Program-made: the position numbers and the translations under genes | From: Prevotella sp. | GTDB lineage: Bacteria; Bacteroidota; Bacteroidia; Bacteroidales; Bacteroidaceae | DNA length: 42,915 bases | Reading direction: 5' to 3' | Assembly (NCBI GenBank): GCA_022764085.1 | Contig: JALERP010000123.1 | Location: 1 to 42,915 of the forward strand | The notes under the pieces: generated by a model | Seen by the model: the letters and a program-made list of their open reading frames with translations, nothing else | What the model was told of the DNA's origin: nothing | Databases searched by the model: none | Shown here: positions 18,338-26,361 of the stretch, piece after piece | Position numbering within the stretch: position 1 is the stretch's first letter | Layout: each line of letters opens with the position of its first letter

Positions 18338-19120
18338 TTATGCGAGATTAAAGAGTGTCTCCGCATTTTGGGTCGTTTGGCGTGCCACTTCATCTGGTGA
18401 GATGCCGTAGGCTTCCGCCATCTTGTTGATAATGTACGGAATGAATGAACTCTCGTTGCGCTTGCCTCTCATGGGGACTGGAGCCATATAGGGGGCATCG
18501 GTCTCCACAACAAGTCGGTTGAGAGGGATGAAGGGCAATACCTCCGGAAGATGCGACTTCTTGAAAGTCAGCACACCGCCCACACCGATGAGGAAACGGT
18601 CGAAGGCAAGCAGTTCTGCCGCCTCCTTCTCGTTGCCGGCAAAGCAGTGGAAGATGCCTCCGGGCAGGTCAGTGCGGTATTTCTTGAGTATCGCCACCAT
18701 TTCGTTTTGAGCCTTGCGGCAGTGAATCACAAGCGGCAGACGGGAGTAGATGGACCACTTGACCTGCTCCTCGAAGCATTCCAGCTGCTGTTGCTGGTAT
18801 TCGCGGCTCCAGTAGAAGTCGAGCCCCACCTCGCCGATTGCAATGAACTCGTCGGGTGATGAGGCTTGAATGTTGCGCATCTCGGCGAGAACATCGCGCC
18901 AGTCGTCGCGGACGTCCTCGGGGTGTAGTCCAATCATTGCGTAGGCAAAGCCATTGTATTGATTGACGACATTACGGAGACTCTTCAGAGAGGCGAGGTT
19001 GATGGCAGGAACGAGGATGGACTTGGCACCTGCTTGGCGGGCACGGAGAATCATCTCGTTGCGGTCGAGGTCGAATTCCTCACCATCGATATGTGCGTGT
19101 GTGTCAATATATTCCATCAA
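18338..19120 (-). CDS. TatD family metal-dependent hydrolase
   Basis: A 260-aa TIM-barrel hydrolase. The metal ligands are visible in order: HAH (residues 8-10) in DTHAHIDG, Glu in GEVGLDFY, His in PLVIHCRKA, His in GIFHCFAGN and Asp in VETDAPYMAP. TatD proteins are Mg2+-dependent DNases or exonucleases acting in the cytoplasm. The gene has two adjacent start codons (MMEYID); either is possible. It starts 12 nt after the prenyl synthase stop and precedes the M6 protease by 17 nt, so all are probably in one transcript. Confidence 0.93.
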   Translation of the reverse strand: MMEYIDTHAHIDGEEFDLDRNEMILRARQAGAKSILVPAINLASLKSLRNVVNQYNGFAYAMIGLHPEDVRDDWRDVLAEMRNIQASSPDEFIAIGEVGLDFYWSREYQQQQLECFEEQVKWSIYSRLPLVIHCRKAQNEMVAILKKYRTDLPGGIFHCFAGNEKEAAELLAFDRFLIGVGGVLTFKKSHLPEVLPFIPLNRLVVETDAPYMAPVPMRGKRNESSFIPYIINKMAEAYGISPDEVARQTTQNAETLFNLA

Positions 19121-19132
19121 TCTTTCAATCTT

Positions 19133-20107
19133 TCAATTCTCGCGCTTCATCATTTTGTTGGTGTAGGCACGGAGTTCCTTCTTGCGCTCTTCGGGCAGGG
19201 CAACCTGGTCGAGCCATTTCTTGCCTTCCTCGAAATAGTACTCAATCTTTGCCTCGCAGAGCTGGCGGATGCCTATTTCGTCGTAGAGCTTTGTTACTGC
19301 CGCAACCTTTTCCTTACGGTCGAACTTTTCACCGCAGCACCATTTCTCAAGTTCTGCCCTTTGGACGTTATTTGCGCGGTTGAAGGCGTTGATGAGCATG
19401 TATGTCTTCTTGTTGCACATAATGTCACCGCCGATTTCCTTGCCGAAGACCTTTGGGTCGCCATATACGTCGAGGAGGTCGTCTTGCAATTGGAAGGCAA
19501 GACCAATCTGCTCTCCGAATTTGTAGAGAGCCTCCGCATCTGAGACAGGTGCATCGGCAAGAATGGCTCCAATCTTTAGTGAGCACGCAAGGAGGACGCT
19601 GGTCTTCAGGCGTATCATCTCGATATATTCATCTTCGGTGACATCATTGCGCTGTTCAAAGTCCATGTCGTATTGTTGTCCTTCGCCGATTTCAAGGGCA
19701 GTCTCGGTGAAGAGGTCGAGTACAGGCTTGAGTTTGTCCTTGTCAACTGTAGCCATGCGTTGATAGGCTACAACGAGCATTGAGTCGCCAGAGAGGATGG
19801 CAGTGTTGGAATCCCATTTCTTGTGGACAGTGTCATTGCCCCTTCGCTTGTCGGCGTTGTCCATGAGGTCATCATGCAGTAGGGTATAGTTGTGATAGGT
19901 CTCGATAGCTACCGCCGGCATAAGAATCCTTTCAGGGTCATCCTTCCAAAGGTTATAGCCAAGGAGCATGAGTACCGGTCGAATACGCTTGCCTCCCAGT
20001 GACAACACGTATTTTATGGGGGCGTACAGCGACTTGGGTTCGCGGTTGTACGGCAGTTTGTCGATAAAGGTATTCACCTTGTCAAACAGTTCTTCAGATG
20101 TTTTCAT
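19133..20107 (-). CDS. Polyprenyl (trans-isoprenyl diphosphate) synthase
   Basis: A 324-aa all-alpha prenyltransferase that condenses isopentenyl diphosphate with allylic diphosphates. Both Asp-rich motifs are present: DDLMD (79-83, LLHDDLMDNADKRRG) and DDLLD (209-213, FQLQDDLLDVYGD). The first motif is DDxxD without the two-residue insertion of bacterial farnesyl synthases, so a GGPP or longer-chain product is more likely. The GGKRIRP substrate motif is at 38-44. It could supply the prenyl tail of menaquinone or another polyprenol; the chain length is not determined. It starts 147 nt after the tonB gene. Confidence 0.93.
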   Translation of the reverse strand: MKTSEELFDKVNTFIDKLPYNREPKSLYAPIKYVLSLGGKRIRPVLMLLGYNLWKDDPERILMPAVAIETYHNYTLLHDDLMDNADKRRGNDTVHKKWDSNTAILSGDSMLVVAYQRMATVDKDKLKPVLDLFTETALEIGEGQQYDMDFEQRNDVTEDEYIEMIRLKTSVLLACSLKIGAILADAPVSDAEALYKFGEQIGLAFQLQDDLLDVYGDPKVFGKEIGGDIMCNKKTYMLINAFNRANNVQRAELEKWCCGEKFDRKEKVAAVTKLYDEIGIRQLCEAKIEYYFEEGKKWLDQVALPEERKKELRAYTNKMMKREN

Positions 20108-20188
20108 ATTATCTTAATTTTAAATTGACTTCTTCGATTGCTGGCTGCACTTTGACTTCGTCTTCCTCTGTCGCGACTCGGGATAGCA

Positions 20189-20200
20189 CGAGCAAGCTCG
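20189..20200. repeat. Short hairpin within G+C-rich spacer segment (CGAGCAAGCTCG)
   Basis: CGAGC-AA-GCTCG forms a 5-bp stem inside an unusually G+C-rich stretch (about 20170-20220) of an otherwise A+T-rich spacer between the tonB and prenyl synthase genes. It looks like part of a dispersed repeat, but no second copy exists in this window. Confidence 0.4.
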
Positions 20201-20223
20201 GCTCTCCTCTCGGTTTGCGCAGC

Positions 20224-20254
20224 AATTCTTAATTCTTAATTCTTAATTTTTTAA
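20224..20254 (-). repeat. AATTAAG heptamer array abutting the tonB stop codon
   Basis: On the plus strand AATTCTTAATTCTTAATTC runs up to the TAA stop codon of the tonB gene (TTA at 20255-20257). Read along the tonB transcript it is an AATTAAGAATTAAG array directly after the stop. Confidence 0.75.
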
Positions 20255-20971
20255 TTAAAGCTTAAACACCACCGGAATGCACACCATTGTGCGACATGGC
20301 TTGTCGTTTTGCACTCCGGGAGTCCATTTGGGCATCATCCTCATCACACGGAGAGCCTCGCGGTCGAGCGACGCATATTGTGCGCTCTTGACAATCTTGA
20401 GGTCGGACAACGTTCCATCCTTGTTCACAATAAATTGAACCACTACTTTGCCCTCTTTCTTGTTCCTTTGGGCATCATAGGGATATTTCAGGTTTCTTGT
20501 CAGCCATTTCATCAGTTCCACGGCACCTCCGGGAAACTTCGGCAAGTCCTCCACGGTGTGGAAGTTGAACGGGTTGTCTCCAAGCTCGGCTTGCGCGGGA
20601 GCGAAATCGGGTTCCTCTTCCTTAGTGCCTTCCTCAGGAGTGATGTCACCTTTTTGGTCGCCGTCAGCTTTCTGTAGTTCCTCGGTTTGGGGTGTCACCT
20701 CATTGTCCACCACGCGAATCTTCTGCGGTGTGGCTTCCTGCTTTTTCTTCTGCACGAGAGCGATGCGGTTTTCCTGTTGTGCCACTGGCATCATCTCCAT
20801 CTCGTGGGTGACATCCTCAAGCATGTCATCGGCAAAATCATCGTCATCGCCTTCGCCGGTATTCCATTCAAGAGCCACCAATATAGATGCCAGTACGAAT
20901 ATGAGTCCCATGAGGAATCTCGTAGTGCGCCCGTCTTCAAGGTCGGCTCCAATATTCTTTTTAATTTCCAT
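20255..20971 (-). CDS. Energy transducer TonB family protein
   Basis: A 238-aa inner-membrane-anchored protein. A cytoplasmic N-terminus (MEIKKNIGADLEDGRTTRFL) is followed by one membrane segment (MGLIFVLASILVALEW), an acidic and Gln/Lys-rich periplasmic linker with little proline, and a C-terminal TonB domain (about 150-238) with FPGGAVELMKWLTRNLKYP, VVVQFIVNKDGTLSDLKIVKS and MPKWTPGVQNDKP. TonB transmits proton-motive energy from ExbB/ExbD to outer-membrane receptors. The exbBD operon is about 14 kb away. Bacteroidales carry many TonB paralogues, so its partner receptors are unknown. A TAnnTTTG box lies 64 nt upstream. Confidence 0.93.
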   Translation of the reverse strand: MEIKKNIGADLEDGRTTRFLMGLIFVLASILVALEWNTGEGDDDDFADDMLEDVTHEMEMMPVAQQENRIALVQKKKQEATPQKIRVVDNEVTPQTEELQKADGDQKGDITPEEGTKEEEPDFAPAQAELGDNPFNFHTVEDLPKFPGGAVELMKWLTRNLKYPYDAQRNKKEGKVVVQFIVNKDGTLSDLKIVKSAQYASLDREALRVMRMMPKWTPGVQNDKPCRTMVCIPVVFKL

Positions 20972-21034
20972 TCTAAATATACAATAAAACCGCTTTTTTT
21001 ACGTTCTTCTTTATAAGAAGTGCGATTTTCGCTA

Positions 21035-21042
21035 CAAAAATA
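21035..21042 (-). promoter_or_regulatory. -7 promoter element of tonB (TATTTTTG)
   Basis: CAAAAATA on the plus strand, so TATTTTTG on the minus, matching TAnnTTTG, 64 nt before the tonB ATG in the divergent tonB-porQ spacer. Confidence 0.5.
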
Positions 21043-21064
21043 GCTCAGATATTTTAAAAAATCG

Positions 21065-21072
21065 TATCTTTG
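21065..21072 (+). promoter_or_regulatory. -7 promoter element of porQ (TATCTTTG)
   Basis: TATCTTTG matches TAnnTTTG, 21 nt before the porQ ATG, which predicts a short leader of about 15 nt. Confidence 0.7.
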
Positions 21073-21093
21073 CAGTCAAATTCTCAAAAATAG

Positions 21094-22038
21094 ATGAAAA
21101 AAAGATTAATTATGGCCGTTTTTGTCCTTTTTTCTTACGAAATTTGGGCACAAGAGAGCGAAACTGTATATAATTTCCTCCGTTTACCCGTGAGTGCACA
21201 TGCGGCTGCTCTCGGCGGTGACAACATCACCATAGACGATGATGACCCGACGATGGTTTTCCATAATCCGGCGCTTGCGAGCAACGTGTCCGACCGCTCG
21301 CTCAACCTCAATTATATGACATATATGGAGGGGGTGAAGGTGGCGAGTGCGTCATTCGTCAAGGCATACCGCAAGAGGGCGACCTGGGCTGTGGAAGCGC
21401 AGTATATCGACTATGGAAGCATGAAGCATACTACTGCCGACAACGAGATTCTTGGGACTGTGTCGGCAAAGGACGTCGTGCTCGGTGGAACGTTCAGTTA
21501 TGCCCTCAGCGACAAGATTGCAGGAGGCATTACTGCCAAGGTGGTATCGTCAAATATTGCCGACTATAGTTCGATGGCAGTGGCTGTAGATCTTGGCCTG
21601 AATTATTTCAATCCGGAACTGAACCTGTCGGTGTCTGCCGTGGCACGAAACCTCGGAGGACAGGTGAAGGCTTATGAGGATGAATTTGAGAAGTTGCCAG
21701 TGGATTTGCAGTTGGGCGTGTCGAAACGGCTTGGACAGTCGCCACTCCGTTTCTCGATTACTATGGTGCGCATGAACAAGTGGGACGACAAGTTTATCAA
21801 CCATCTCGTCTTTGGCGCAGAGGCATTCCTGGCTGACAATATATGGATTGGCGGAGGATTGAATCCCCGACGCACTAACGAGATGAAGATAGAGGATTCA
21901 GAATCATCGAGCAGTCATGGAGCTGGACTGTCGTTCGGCGGTGGTCTGCAGTTGGAGAGGTTTAAGTTGCAGGTGGCATACGCCAAGTATCATGTGTCTG
22001 CCTCTTCGTTGCTTTTCAACGTGACATATACATTGTAA
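21094..22038 (+). CDS. porQ: Type IX secretion system protein PorQ
   Basis: A 314-aa outer-membrane beta-barrel with a signal peptide ([20 protein letters not shown]). The start of the mature part ([20 protein letters not shown]) and the [13 protein letters not shown] motif are characteristic of PorQ/PorV-type proteins. Alternating hydrophobic strands continue to the C-terminal NVTYTL, which ends in an aliphatic residue rather than Phe. PorQ is needed for T9SS cargo attachment at the cell surface in Porphyromonas. It is directly followed by cmk (20-nt gap), a pairing I recall as frequent in Bacteroidota. Confidence 0.9.
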   Translation: MKKRLIMAVFVLFSYEIWAQESETVYNFLRLPVSAHAAALGGDNITIDDDDPTMVFHNPALASNVSDRSLNLNYMTYMEGVKVASASFVKAYRKRATWAVEAQYIDYGSMKHTTADNEILGTVSAKDVVLGGTFSYALSDKIAGGITAKVVSSNIADYSSMAVAVDLGLNYFNPELNLSVSAVARNLGGQVKAYEDEFEKLPVDLQLGVSKRLGQSPLRFSITMVRMNKWDDKFINHLVFGAEAFLADNIWIGGGLNPRRTNEMKIEDSESSSSHGAGLSFGGGLQLERFKLQVAYAKYHVSASSLLFNVTYTL

Positions 22039-22058
22039 TTTTAAGGATAATATATCAG

Positions 22059-22775
22059 ATGACTATGGAAAAGAAGATAACAATAGCAATCGACGGGTTC
22101 TCGTCGTGTGGAAAAAGTACGATGGCCAAGGACTTGGCTCGCGAATTAGGTTATATCTATGTAGATACGGGCGCGATGTATCGCTGTGTGACGCTTTTTG
22201 CGATGCGTGGAGGTATGTTTGACTCTGACGGCGAAGTAGCTGCCGCAGAACTTAAGCTGGCTATGGATGAGGGTAAGGTGATAGTGAGTTTCACGCTTAA
22301 TGCCACCACTGGTCGCCCGGATGCCTGTCTCAATGGTGAAGTGGTTGAGAATGAAATACGTTCTATGGAGGTGTCCTCACGTGTGAGCAAGGTGGCTGCC
22401 TTGTCGTTTGTGCGCACGGCGATGGTGGCGCAGCAGCAGGCCATGGGCAAGGACAAGGGCATTGTGATGGATGGTCGAGACATTGGCACTACAGTTTTCC
22501 CCGATGCCGAATTGAAGATATACGTGACCGCTTCAGCTGAGGTACGGGCACAGCGCAGATATGACGAACTGAAAGCAAAGGGTATGCCTGCCGATTATGA
22601 TGACATATTGAAAAACGTGCAGGAGCGCGACTATATCGACTCCCACCGCGAGGTGTCGCCTCTACGTAAGGCAGATGACGCCATTGAGCTTGACAACAGC
22701 AATATGACTATACCCGAGCAGAAGGCATGGTTGATGGAGAAATACCGTGAGGCTTTGGTATTGGTTCAGAAGTGA
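22059..22775 (+). CDS. cmk: Cytidylate kinase
   Basis: A 238-aa P-loop kinase that phosphorylates CMP and dCMP with ATP. The P-loop is GFSSCGKST, followed by the CMP-binding segment ([13 protein letters not shown]), the conserved [13 protein letters not shown], and the lid [13 protein letters not shown]. All are standard for bacterial Cmk and the length is normal. Two starts are possible, ATG at 22059 or 22065 ([13 protein letters not shown]); the second is closer to the usual family N-terminus. It follows porQ by 20 nt and shares its promoter. Confidence 0.97.
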   Translation: MTMEKKITIAIDGFSSCGKSTMAKDLARELGYIYVDTGAMYRCVTLFAMRGGMFDSDGEVAAAELKLAMDEGKVIVSFTLNATTGRPDACLNGEVVENEIRSMEVSSRVSKVAALSFVRTAMVAQQQAMGKDKGIVMDGRDIGTTVFPDAELKIYVTASAEVRAQRRYDELKAKGMPADYDDILKNVQERDYIDSHREVSPLRKADDAIELDNSNMTIPEQKAWLMEKYREALVLVQK

Positions 22776-22805
22776 TAATTCCTAATGTATAAGGGTTTTT
22801 ATTTC

Positions 22806-22885
22806 AACCACAGAGAAAAAGAAGAAAAGAGATTTTTGGTTTTATAGAGAAGGCCAATACTCATAATATCTTAAACTCTGTGGTT
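22806..22885. repeat. Inverted repeat in cmk-esterase convergent spacer
   Basis: AACCACAGAG (22806-22815) and its perfect complement CTCTGTGGTT (22876-22885) flank 60 nt of A-rich sequence. A further CTGTGCCTTTGTGGCTCAGTG follows near 22920. This belongs to the CACAGAG-type repeat family and lies between two convergent genes, so it may serve as a transcript end. Confidence 0.65.
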
Positions 22886-22950
22886 CAAAATCACTTCATA
22901 AAGTTGAAATATTAATCCCTGTGCCTTTGTGGCTCAGTGTTCCAATTAAC

Positions 22951-24039
22951 TCAGAATTCCCTTACTCTCCAGTCGAGAATCTTTGAAATCTGTGGTATCA
23001 GTGACATGGCAATCTTGCATTGCCCCTGATAGTTGGGATGCCAGTCGTTGCCCAGGTCAGCTTTCTCGTCGATGATGTTGTTCATCGACTCAGCGAAATA
23101 CACATTCCCGTATTTATTCTGTGTGCGCTCGCGCAGAAGACCGATGGCGGCACGCAGATAGCGGTTGGACGAGTGGGGAGTGATGCAGAGAATGGGCACA
23201 TTGTCGTATCTTCCGCTTATCTGCTCAATCATCTTGATATAAGCGTTGACGTAATTGTCGGCCTCTGGTATCGCCGTGGGTGAGAAGTCATTTGTGCCGA
23301 GGTTTATCATGACGATATCCGGGCGGCGCCAGTTGAAGTCGAACTGTACAGTGGAAAAATCATCGTAGAGTTGGGTGCTGCGAGTTGACATATTAGGATT
23401 AGATACCTGTTTCTTGTCGCCCCAGTTGCGCACCATGCCATTGCCGGAATGTGCGGTGATGCGGTAGTCGGCATCGAAATAGCGAGCGATGATGCAGGTG
23501 TATGCCATATTGCAGTTTTCGGTCTCCAACTTGAATCTCTCACTTGCCTTTTTACCCTCAGTACCATAACCTACGGTGTAAGAGTCGCCATATACCTCGA
23601 TGAGGCGTTGCTTGGGAGCCACGGGTGAGAGCTGTGAGTTCTGGTCAAATGTCAGTCCGTAGATAGTGGTGCAGCCATACTCCCCCTCAGTGCATTTTTG
23701 AAGTCTTAGAGTATGAGTGCCTTTCTTGAGTTTGTCGGCGATTATTACGGTATGGCGTTCTTTTCCCGTGACCTTGATTTTCTCCCTTAGTTGTCCGTCG
23801 ATGAAGACATTGTGATAACTGATGCCTGTGTCGGAGATATCCACTGCCACCTTCGTTCCCGTAAACTGTGTCTGCATATACACGCCAACCCAGTCATACC
23901 TGACACTGCCGTCAGCCAGTTTCTCCACTCTTCCCGTAAAGCTGACGTTGTCGTCGTTTGCTTTCACAACCTTGTCTGCAGCTGTAGCTGTCATGGCTGC
24001 AACGGCAAACATCATTCCAATAAACAGTTTTTTAGTCAT
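22951..24039 (-). CDS. Secreted SGNH/GDSL esterase, CE2-like (N-terminal jelly-roll)
   Basis: A 362-aa protein with a signal peptide (MTKKLFIGMMFAVAAMTATA). An N-terminal beta-sandwich of about 110 residues (FTGRVEKLADGSVRYDWVGV, DISDTGISYHNVFIDGQLRE) precedes an SGNH hydrolase domain with the nucleophile Ser in GDSYTVGYG (S153), Asn in NLGTNDFSP and the Asp/His pair in DWHPN (D332, H334). This jelly-roll plus SGNH arrangement is that of carbohydrate esterase family 2, which removes acetyl groups from plant polysaccharides such as xylan or mannan. Substrate is inference. No polysaccharide utilisation locus is adjacent. It is divergent from topB. Confidence 0.88.
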   Translation of the reverse strand: MTKKLFIGMMFAVAAMTATAADKVVKANDDNVSFTGRVEKLADGSVRYDWVGVYMQTQFTGTKVAVDISDTGISYHNVFIDGQLREKIKVTGKERHTVIIADKLKKGTHTLRLQKCTEGEYGCTTIYGLTFDQNSQLSPVAPKQRLIEVYGDSYTVGYGTEGKKASERFKLETENCNMAYTCIIARYFDADYRITAHSGNGMVRNWGDKKQVSNPNMSTRSTQLYDDFSTVQFDFNWRRPDIVMINLGTNDFSPTAIPEADNYVNAYIKMIEQISGRYDNVPILCITPHSSNRYLRAAIGLLRERTQNKYGNVYFAESMNNIIDEKADLGNDWHPNYQGQCKIAMSLIPQISKILDWRVREF

Positions 24040-24083
24040 AATTATTATTGTTTCATTTTAAGAATTGATTTCATAATTATCTG

Positions 24084-24091
24084 CAAAGGTA
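24084..24091 (-). promoter_or_regulatory. -7 promoter element of the CE2-like esterase gene (TACCTTTG)
   Basis: CAAAGGTA on the plus strand, 45 nt before the esterase ATG, matches TAnnTTTG on the minus strand. Confidence 0.65.
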
Positions 24092-24106
24092 GTAACATTT
24101 TCCCAT

Positions 24107-24139
24107 ATAACCAAGAAAAATGAAACAAAGCTTGGTTAT
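24107..24139. promoter_or_regulatory. Candidate operator: 9-bp inverted repeat over the topB -33 region
   Basis: ATAACCAAG (24107-24115) and CTTGGTTAT (24131-24139) are perfect inverted copies 15 nt apart. The right half contains the TTG that sits 20 nt before the topB -7 box, so a bound dimeric regulator could block topB and perhaps the divergent esterase gene. The regulator is unknown. Confidence 0.4.
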
Positions 24140-24162
24140 TTCGACGAAATTGATTAATTTTG
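24132..24162 (+). promoter_or_regulatory. topB promoter (-33 TTG, -7 TAATTTTG)
   Basis: TTG at 24132-24134 and TAATTTTG at 24155-24162 are 20 nt apart, the Bacteroidota spacing. The ATG at 24192 leaves a leader of about 25 nt. Confidence 0.7.
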
Positions 24163-24191
24163 CACCCTAAAAAGAAGAAAGATTACTATAA

Positions 24192-26324
24192 ATGATTGTC
24201 TGTATAGCTGAGAAACCAAGCGTCGCAAGGGAAATTGCGAGAATCCTGGGGGCAAATGCTTCTAAGGACGGATATATAGAAGGCAACGGATACCAGGTGA
24301 CCTGGACATTCGGACACCTGTGTACACTTAAAGAGCCTCACGACTACACCCCTATATGGAAGACGTGGTCGTTAGGCTCATTGCCCATGATACCACAGAG
24401 ATTCGGCATCAAACTGATAGAGAACGACGGTATCAAGAAGCAGTTTGCCGTGATTGAGAAACTGATGCAGAATGCCGACAGCATTGTCAACTGTGGTGAC
24501 GCTGGACAGGAGGGAGAGCTAATCCAGAGATGGGTGATGCAGAAGGCTCAGGCAAAATGTCCTGTCAAGAGACTGTGGATATCGTCGATGACCGATGAGG
24601 CGATTGCCGAAGGATTTCAGAACTTGAAAGACCAGGCCGACTATCAACCTTTGTATCTTGCTGGACTTAGTCGTGCTATCGGCGACTGGATTCTCGGTAT
24701 GAACGCCACACGGCTATATACAATTAAATATGGTCAGAACAGACAGGTGTTGAGCATCGGTCGGGTGCAGACACCCACGCTCGCGCTAATCGTAAACAGA
24801 CAGAAGGAAATCGAGAACTTCAAGCCTGAGGCATATTACGTGCTCTCAACAACATATCGCGAAACAGTGTTTACCGCGACAAAGGGAAAATTCGCCACAA
24901 AGGAAGAGGGACAGCAGTTTCTCGATGAGATAACGGGTAAACCGTTTACCGTGACGGACGTGCAGAAGAAAAACGGAATTGAACAGCCGCCACATCTGTA
25001 TGACCTGACGTCGCTGCAAGTGGATTGTAACAAGAAATACTCTATGAGTGCCGAGATGACACTCAACGTAATTCAGGGGTTGTATGAAAAGAAACTGACC
25101 ACTTATCCTCGTGTGGATACCCAGTTCCTTAGCGACGATATCTATCCCAAATGTGCCACAACGCTCAACGGACTTCGTGGATATGAGACGTTGGTGGCTC
25201 CATTGGCGGGAAAGCCGCTGAAGAAGACAAAACGAGTGTTCGACTCATCTAAAGTGACTGACCATCATGCCATTATTCCTACAGGTGTGCCTGCTATGAA
25301 TCTCACCGATATAGAGAAACATGTATATGACCTGATAGCTCGGCGGTTCATTGCCGTATTCTATCCTGACTGCAAATTTGCGACAACAACGGTGATGGGA
25401 AAGGTAGAAAAGGTGGATTTTAAGGTGAGCGGAAAAACTATCCTCGACGAGGGATGGCGAGCCGTGTATGGCAAGGGACAGCAGGGCGGAGCTGCGGGAA
25501 ACGGTGACAACGACATAAACGAAAGCCAGGACACCCCCGACAAGGCACAGGCGGAGGAACGCACACTGCCGGTGTTCGTGAAGGGAGAGAGTGGGGAACA
25601 TGTGCCGAGTCTTGCCGAGAAATGGACTACACCGCCGAAGTTCTATACCGAGGCAACATTGCTCAGGGCAATGGAAACGGCAGGAAAATTTGTTGATAAT
25701 GACGAACTTCGGGCCGCGCTCAAAGAGAACGGCATTGGTCGCCCGTCATCAAGGGCTAGCATCATCGAAACCCTGTTTAAGAGGCATTACATCAAGCGCG
25801 AACGCAAAAACCTCATAGCCACGCCTACGGGCATTGAGTTGATTGACCTTATCAGGGAGGAACTGCTGAAAAGCTGCGAACTAACTGGTATCTGGGAGAA
25901 GAAGCTACGGGATATCGAGCATAGGAAATATGACGCCGGGCAGTTTATTGAGGAACTGAAGGGGCAAATAAACGAGATTGTGCGCGATGTGCTCGCAGAT
26001 AATACCAATCGAAGGGTGACTGTGCTCACGGAACAGGACCTGAAAAAGAAAATGGCGCCCAAGGCAAAGGCTGCGCCCAAGGCGGAAGAGCCGGCGATAA
26101 GGACGGAAGGCCCGGCGACTAGGACGGAAGGCCGGGCGACAAAATCGCCGGGAACGGTGGCTGCTGCGCATAATGGAGCGCAGGGCGGAAATGGGGCGCA
26201 GACGGGGGATGCTATCGTCGGACAGAAATGCCCGCTGTGCGGACAGGGCGTCATCATAAAGGGAAAAACGGCTTACGGATGCAGCAGATGGAAAGAGGGA
26301 TGCAGATTTAGGAAACCGTTTTGA
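24192..26324 (+). CDS. topB: DNA topoisomerase III (type IA)
   Basis: A 710-aa type IA topoisomerase that passes single strands to decatenate DNA and resolve recombination intermediates. The Toprim domain is at the N-terminus (Glu7 in IAEKPS; acidic DAGQEGE at 103-109). The catalytic Tyr is Y305 in TTYPRVDTQFLSDD, and IGRPSSRASI is near 515. The C-terminus has one four-Cys zinc ribbon (C680, C683, C697, C704: CPLCGQG and GCSRWKEGCRF). Between them is a Lys/Ala/Thr-rich linker (about 620-675) with an in-frame 21-bp repeat (TEGPATRTEGRAT). The N-terminus and length fit chromosomal TopB, and no conjugation genes are nearby. Confidence 0.94.
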   Translation: MIVCIAEKPSVAREIARILGANASKDGYIEGNGYQVTWTFGHLCTLKEPHDYTPIWKTWSLGSLPMIPQRFGIKLIENDGIKKQFAVIEKLMQNADSIVNCGDAGQEGELIQRWVMQKAQAKCPVKRLWISSMTDEAIAEGFQNLKDQADYQPLYLAGLSRAIGDWILGMNATRLYTIKYGQNRQVLSIGRVQTPTLALIVNRQKEIENFKPEAYYVLSTTYRETVFTATKGKFATKEEGQQFLDEITGKPFTVTDVQKKNGIEQPPHLYDLTSLQVDCNKKYSMSAEMTLNVIQGLYEKKLTTYPRVDTQFLSDDIYPKCATTLNGLRGYETLVAPLAGKPLKKTKRVFDSSKVTDHHAIIPTGVPAMNLTDIEKHVYDLIARRFIAVFYPDCKFATTTVMGKVEKVDFKVSGKTILDEGWRAVYGKGQQGGAAGNGDNDINESQDTPDKAQAEERTLPVFVKGESGEHVPSLAEKWTTPPKFYTEATLLRAMETAGKFVDNDELRAALKENGIGRPSSRASIIETLFKRHYIKRERKNLIATPTGIELIDLIREELLKSCELTGIWEKKLRDIEHRKYDAGQFIEELKGQINEIVRDVLADNTNRRVTVLTEQDLKKKMAPKAKAAPKAEEPAIRTEGPATRTEGRATKSPGTVAAAHNGAQGGNGAQTGDAIVGQKCPLCGQGVIIKGKTAYGCSRWKEGCRFRKPF

Positions 26325-26330
26325 TCATGA

Positions 26331-26361
26331 AGAATTAAGAATTAAGAGTGAAGAATTAAGA
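26331..26361 (+). repeat. AATTAAG heptamer array abutting the PorE-like start codon
   Basis: AGAATTAAGAATTAAGAGTG followed by AAGAATTAAGA runs from 26331 directly into the ATGATG start of the next gene. It fills most of the 37-nt gap after topB. Confidence 0.75.
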
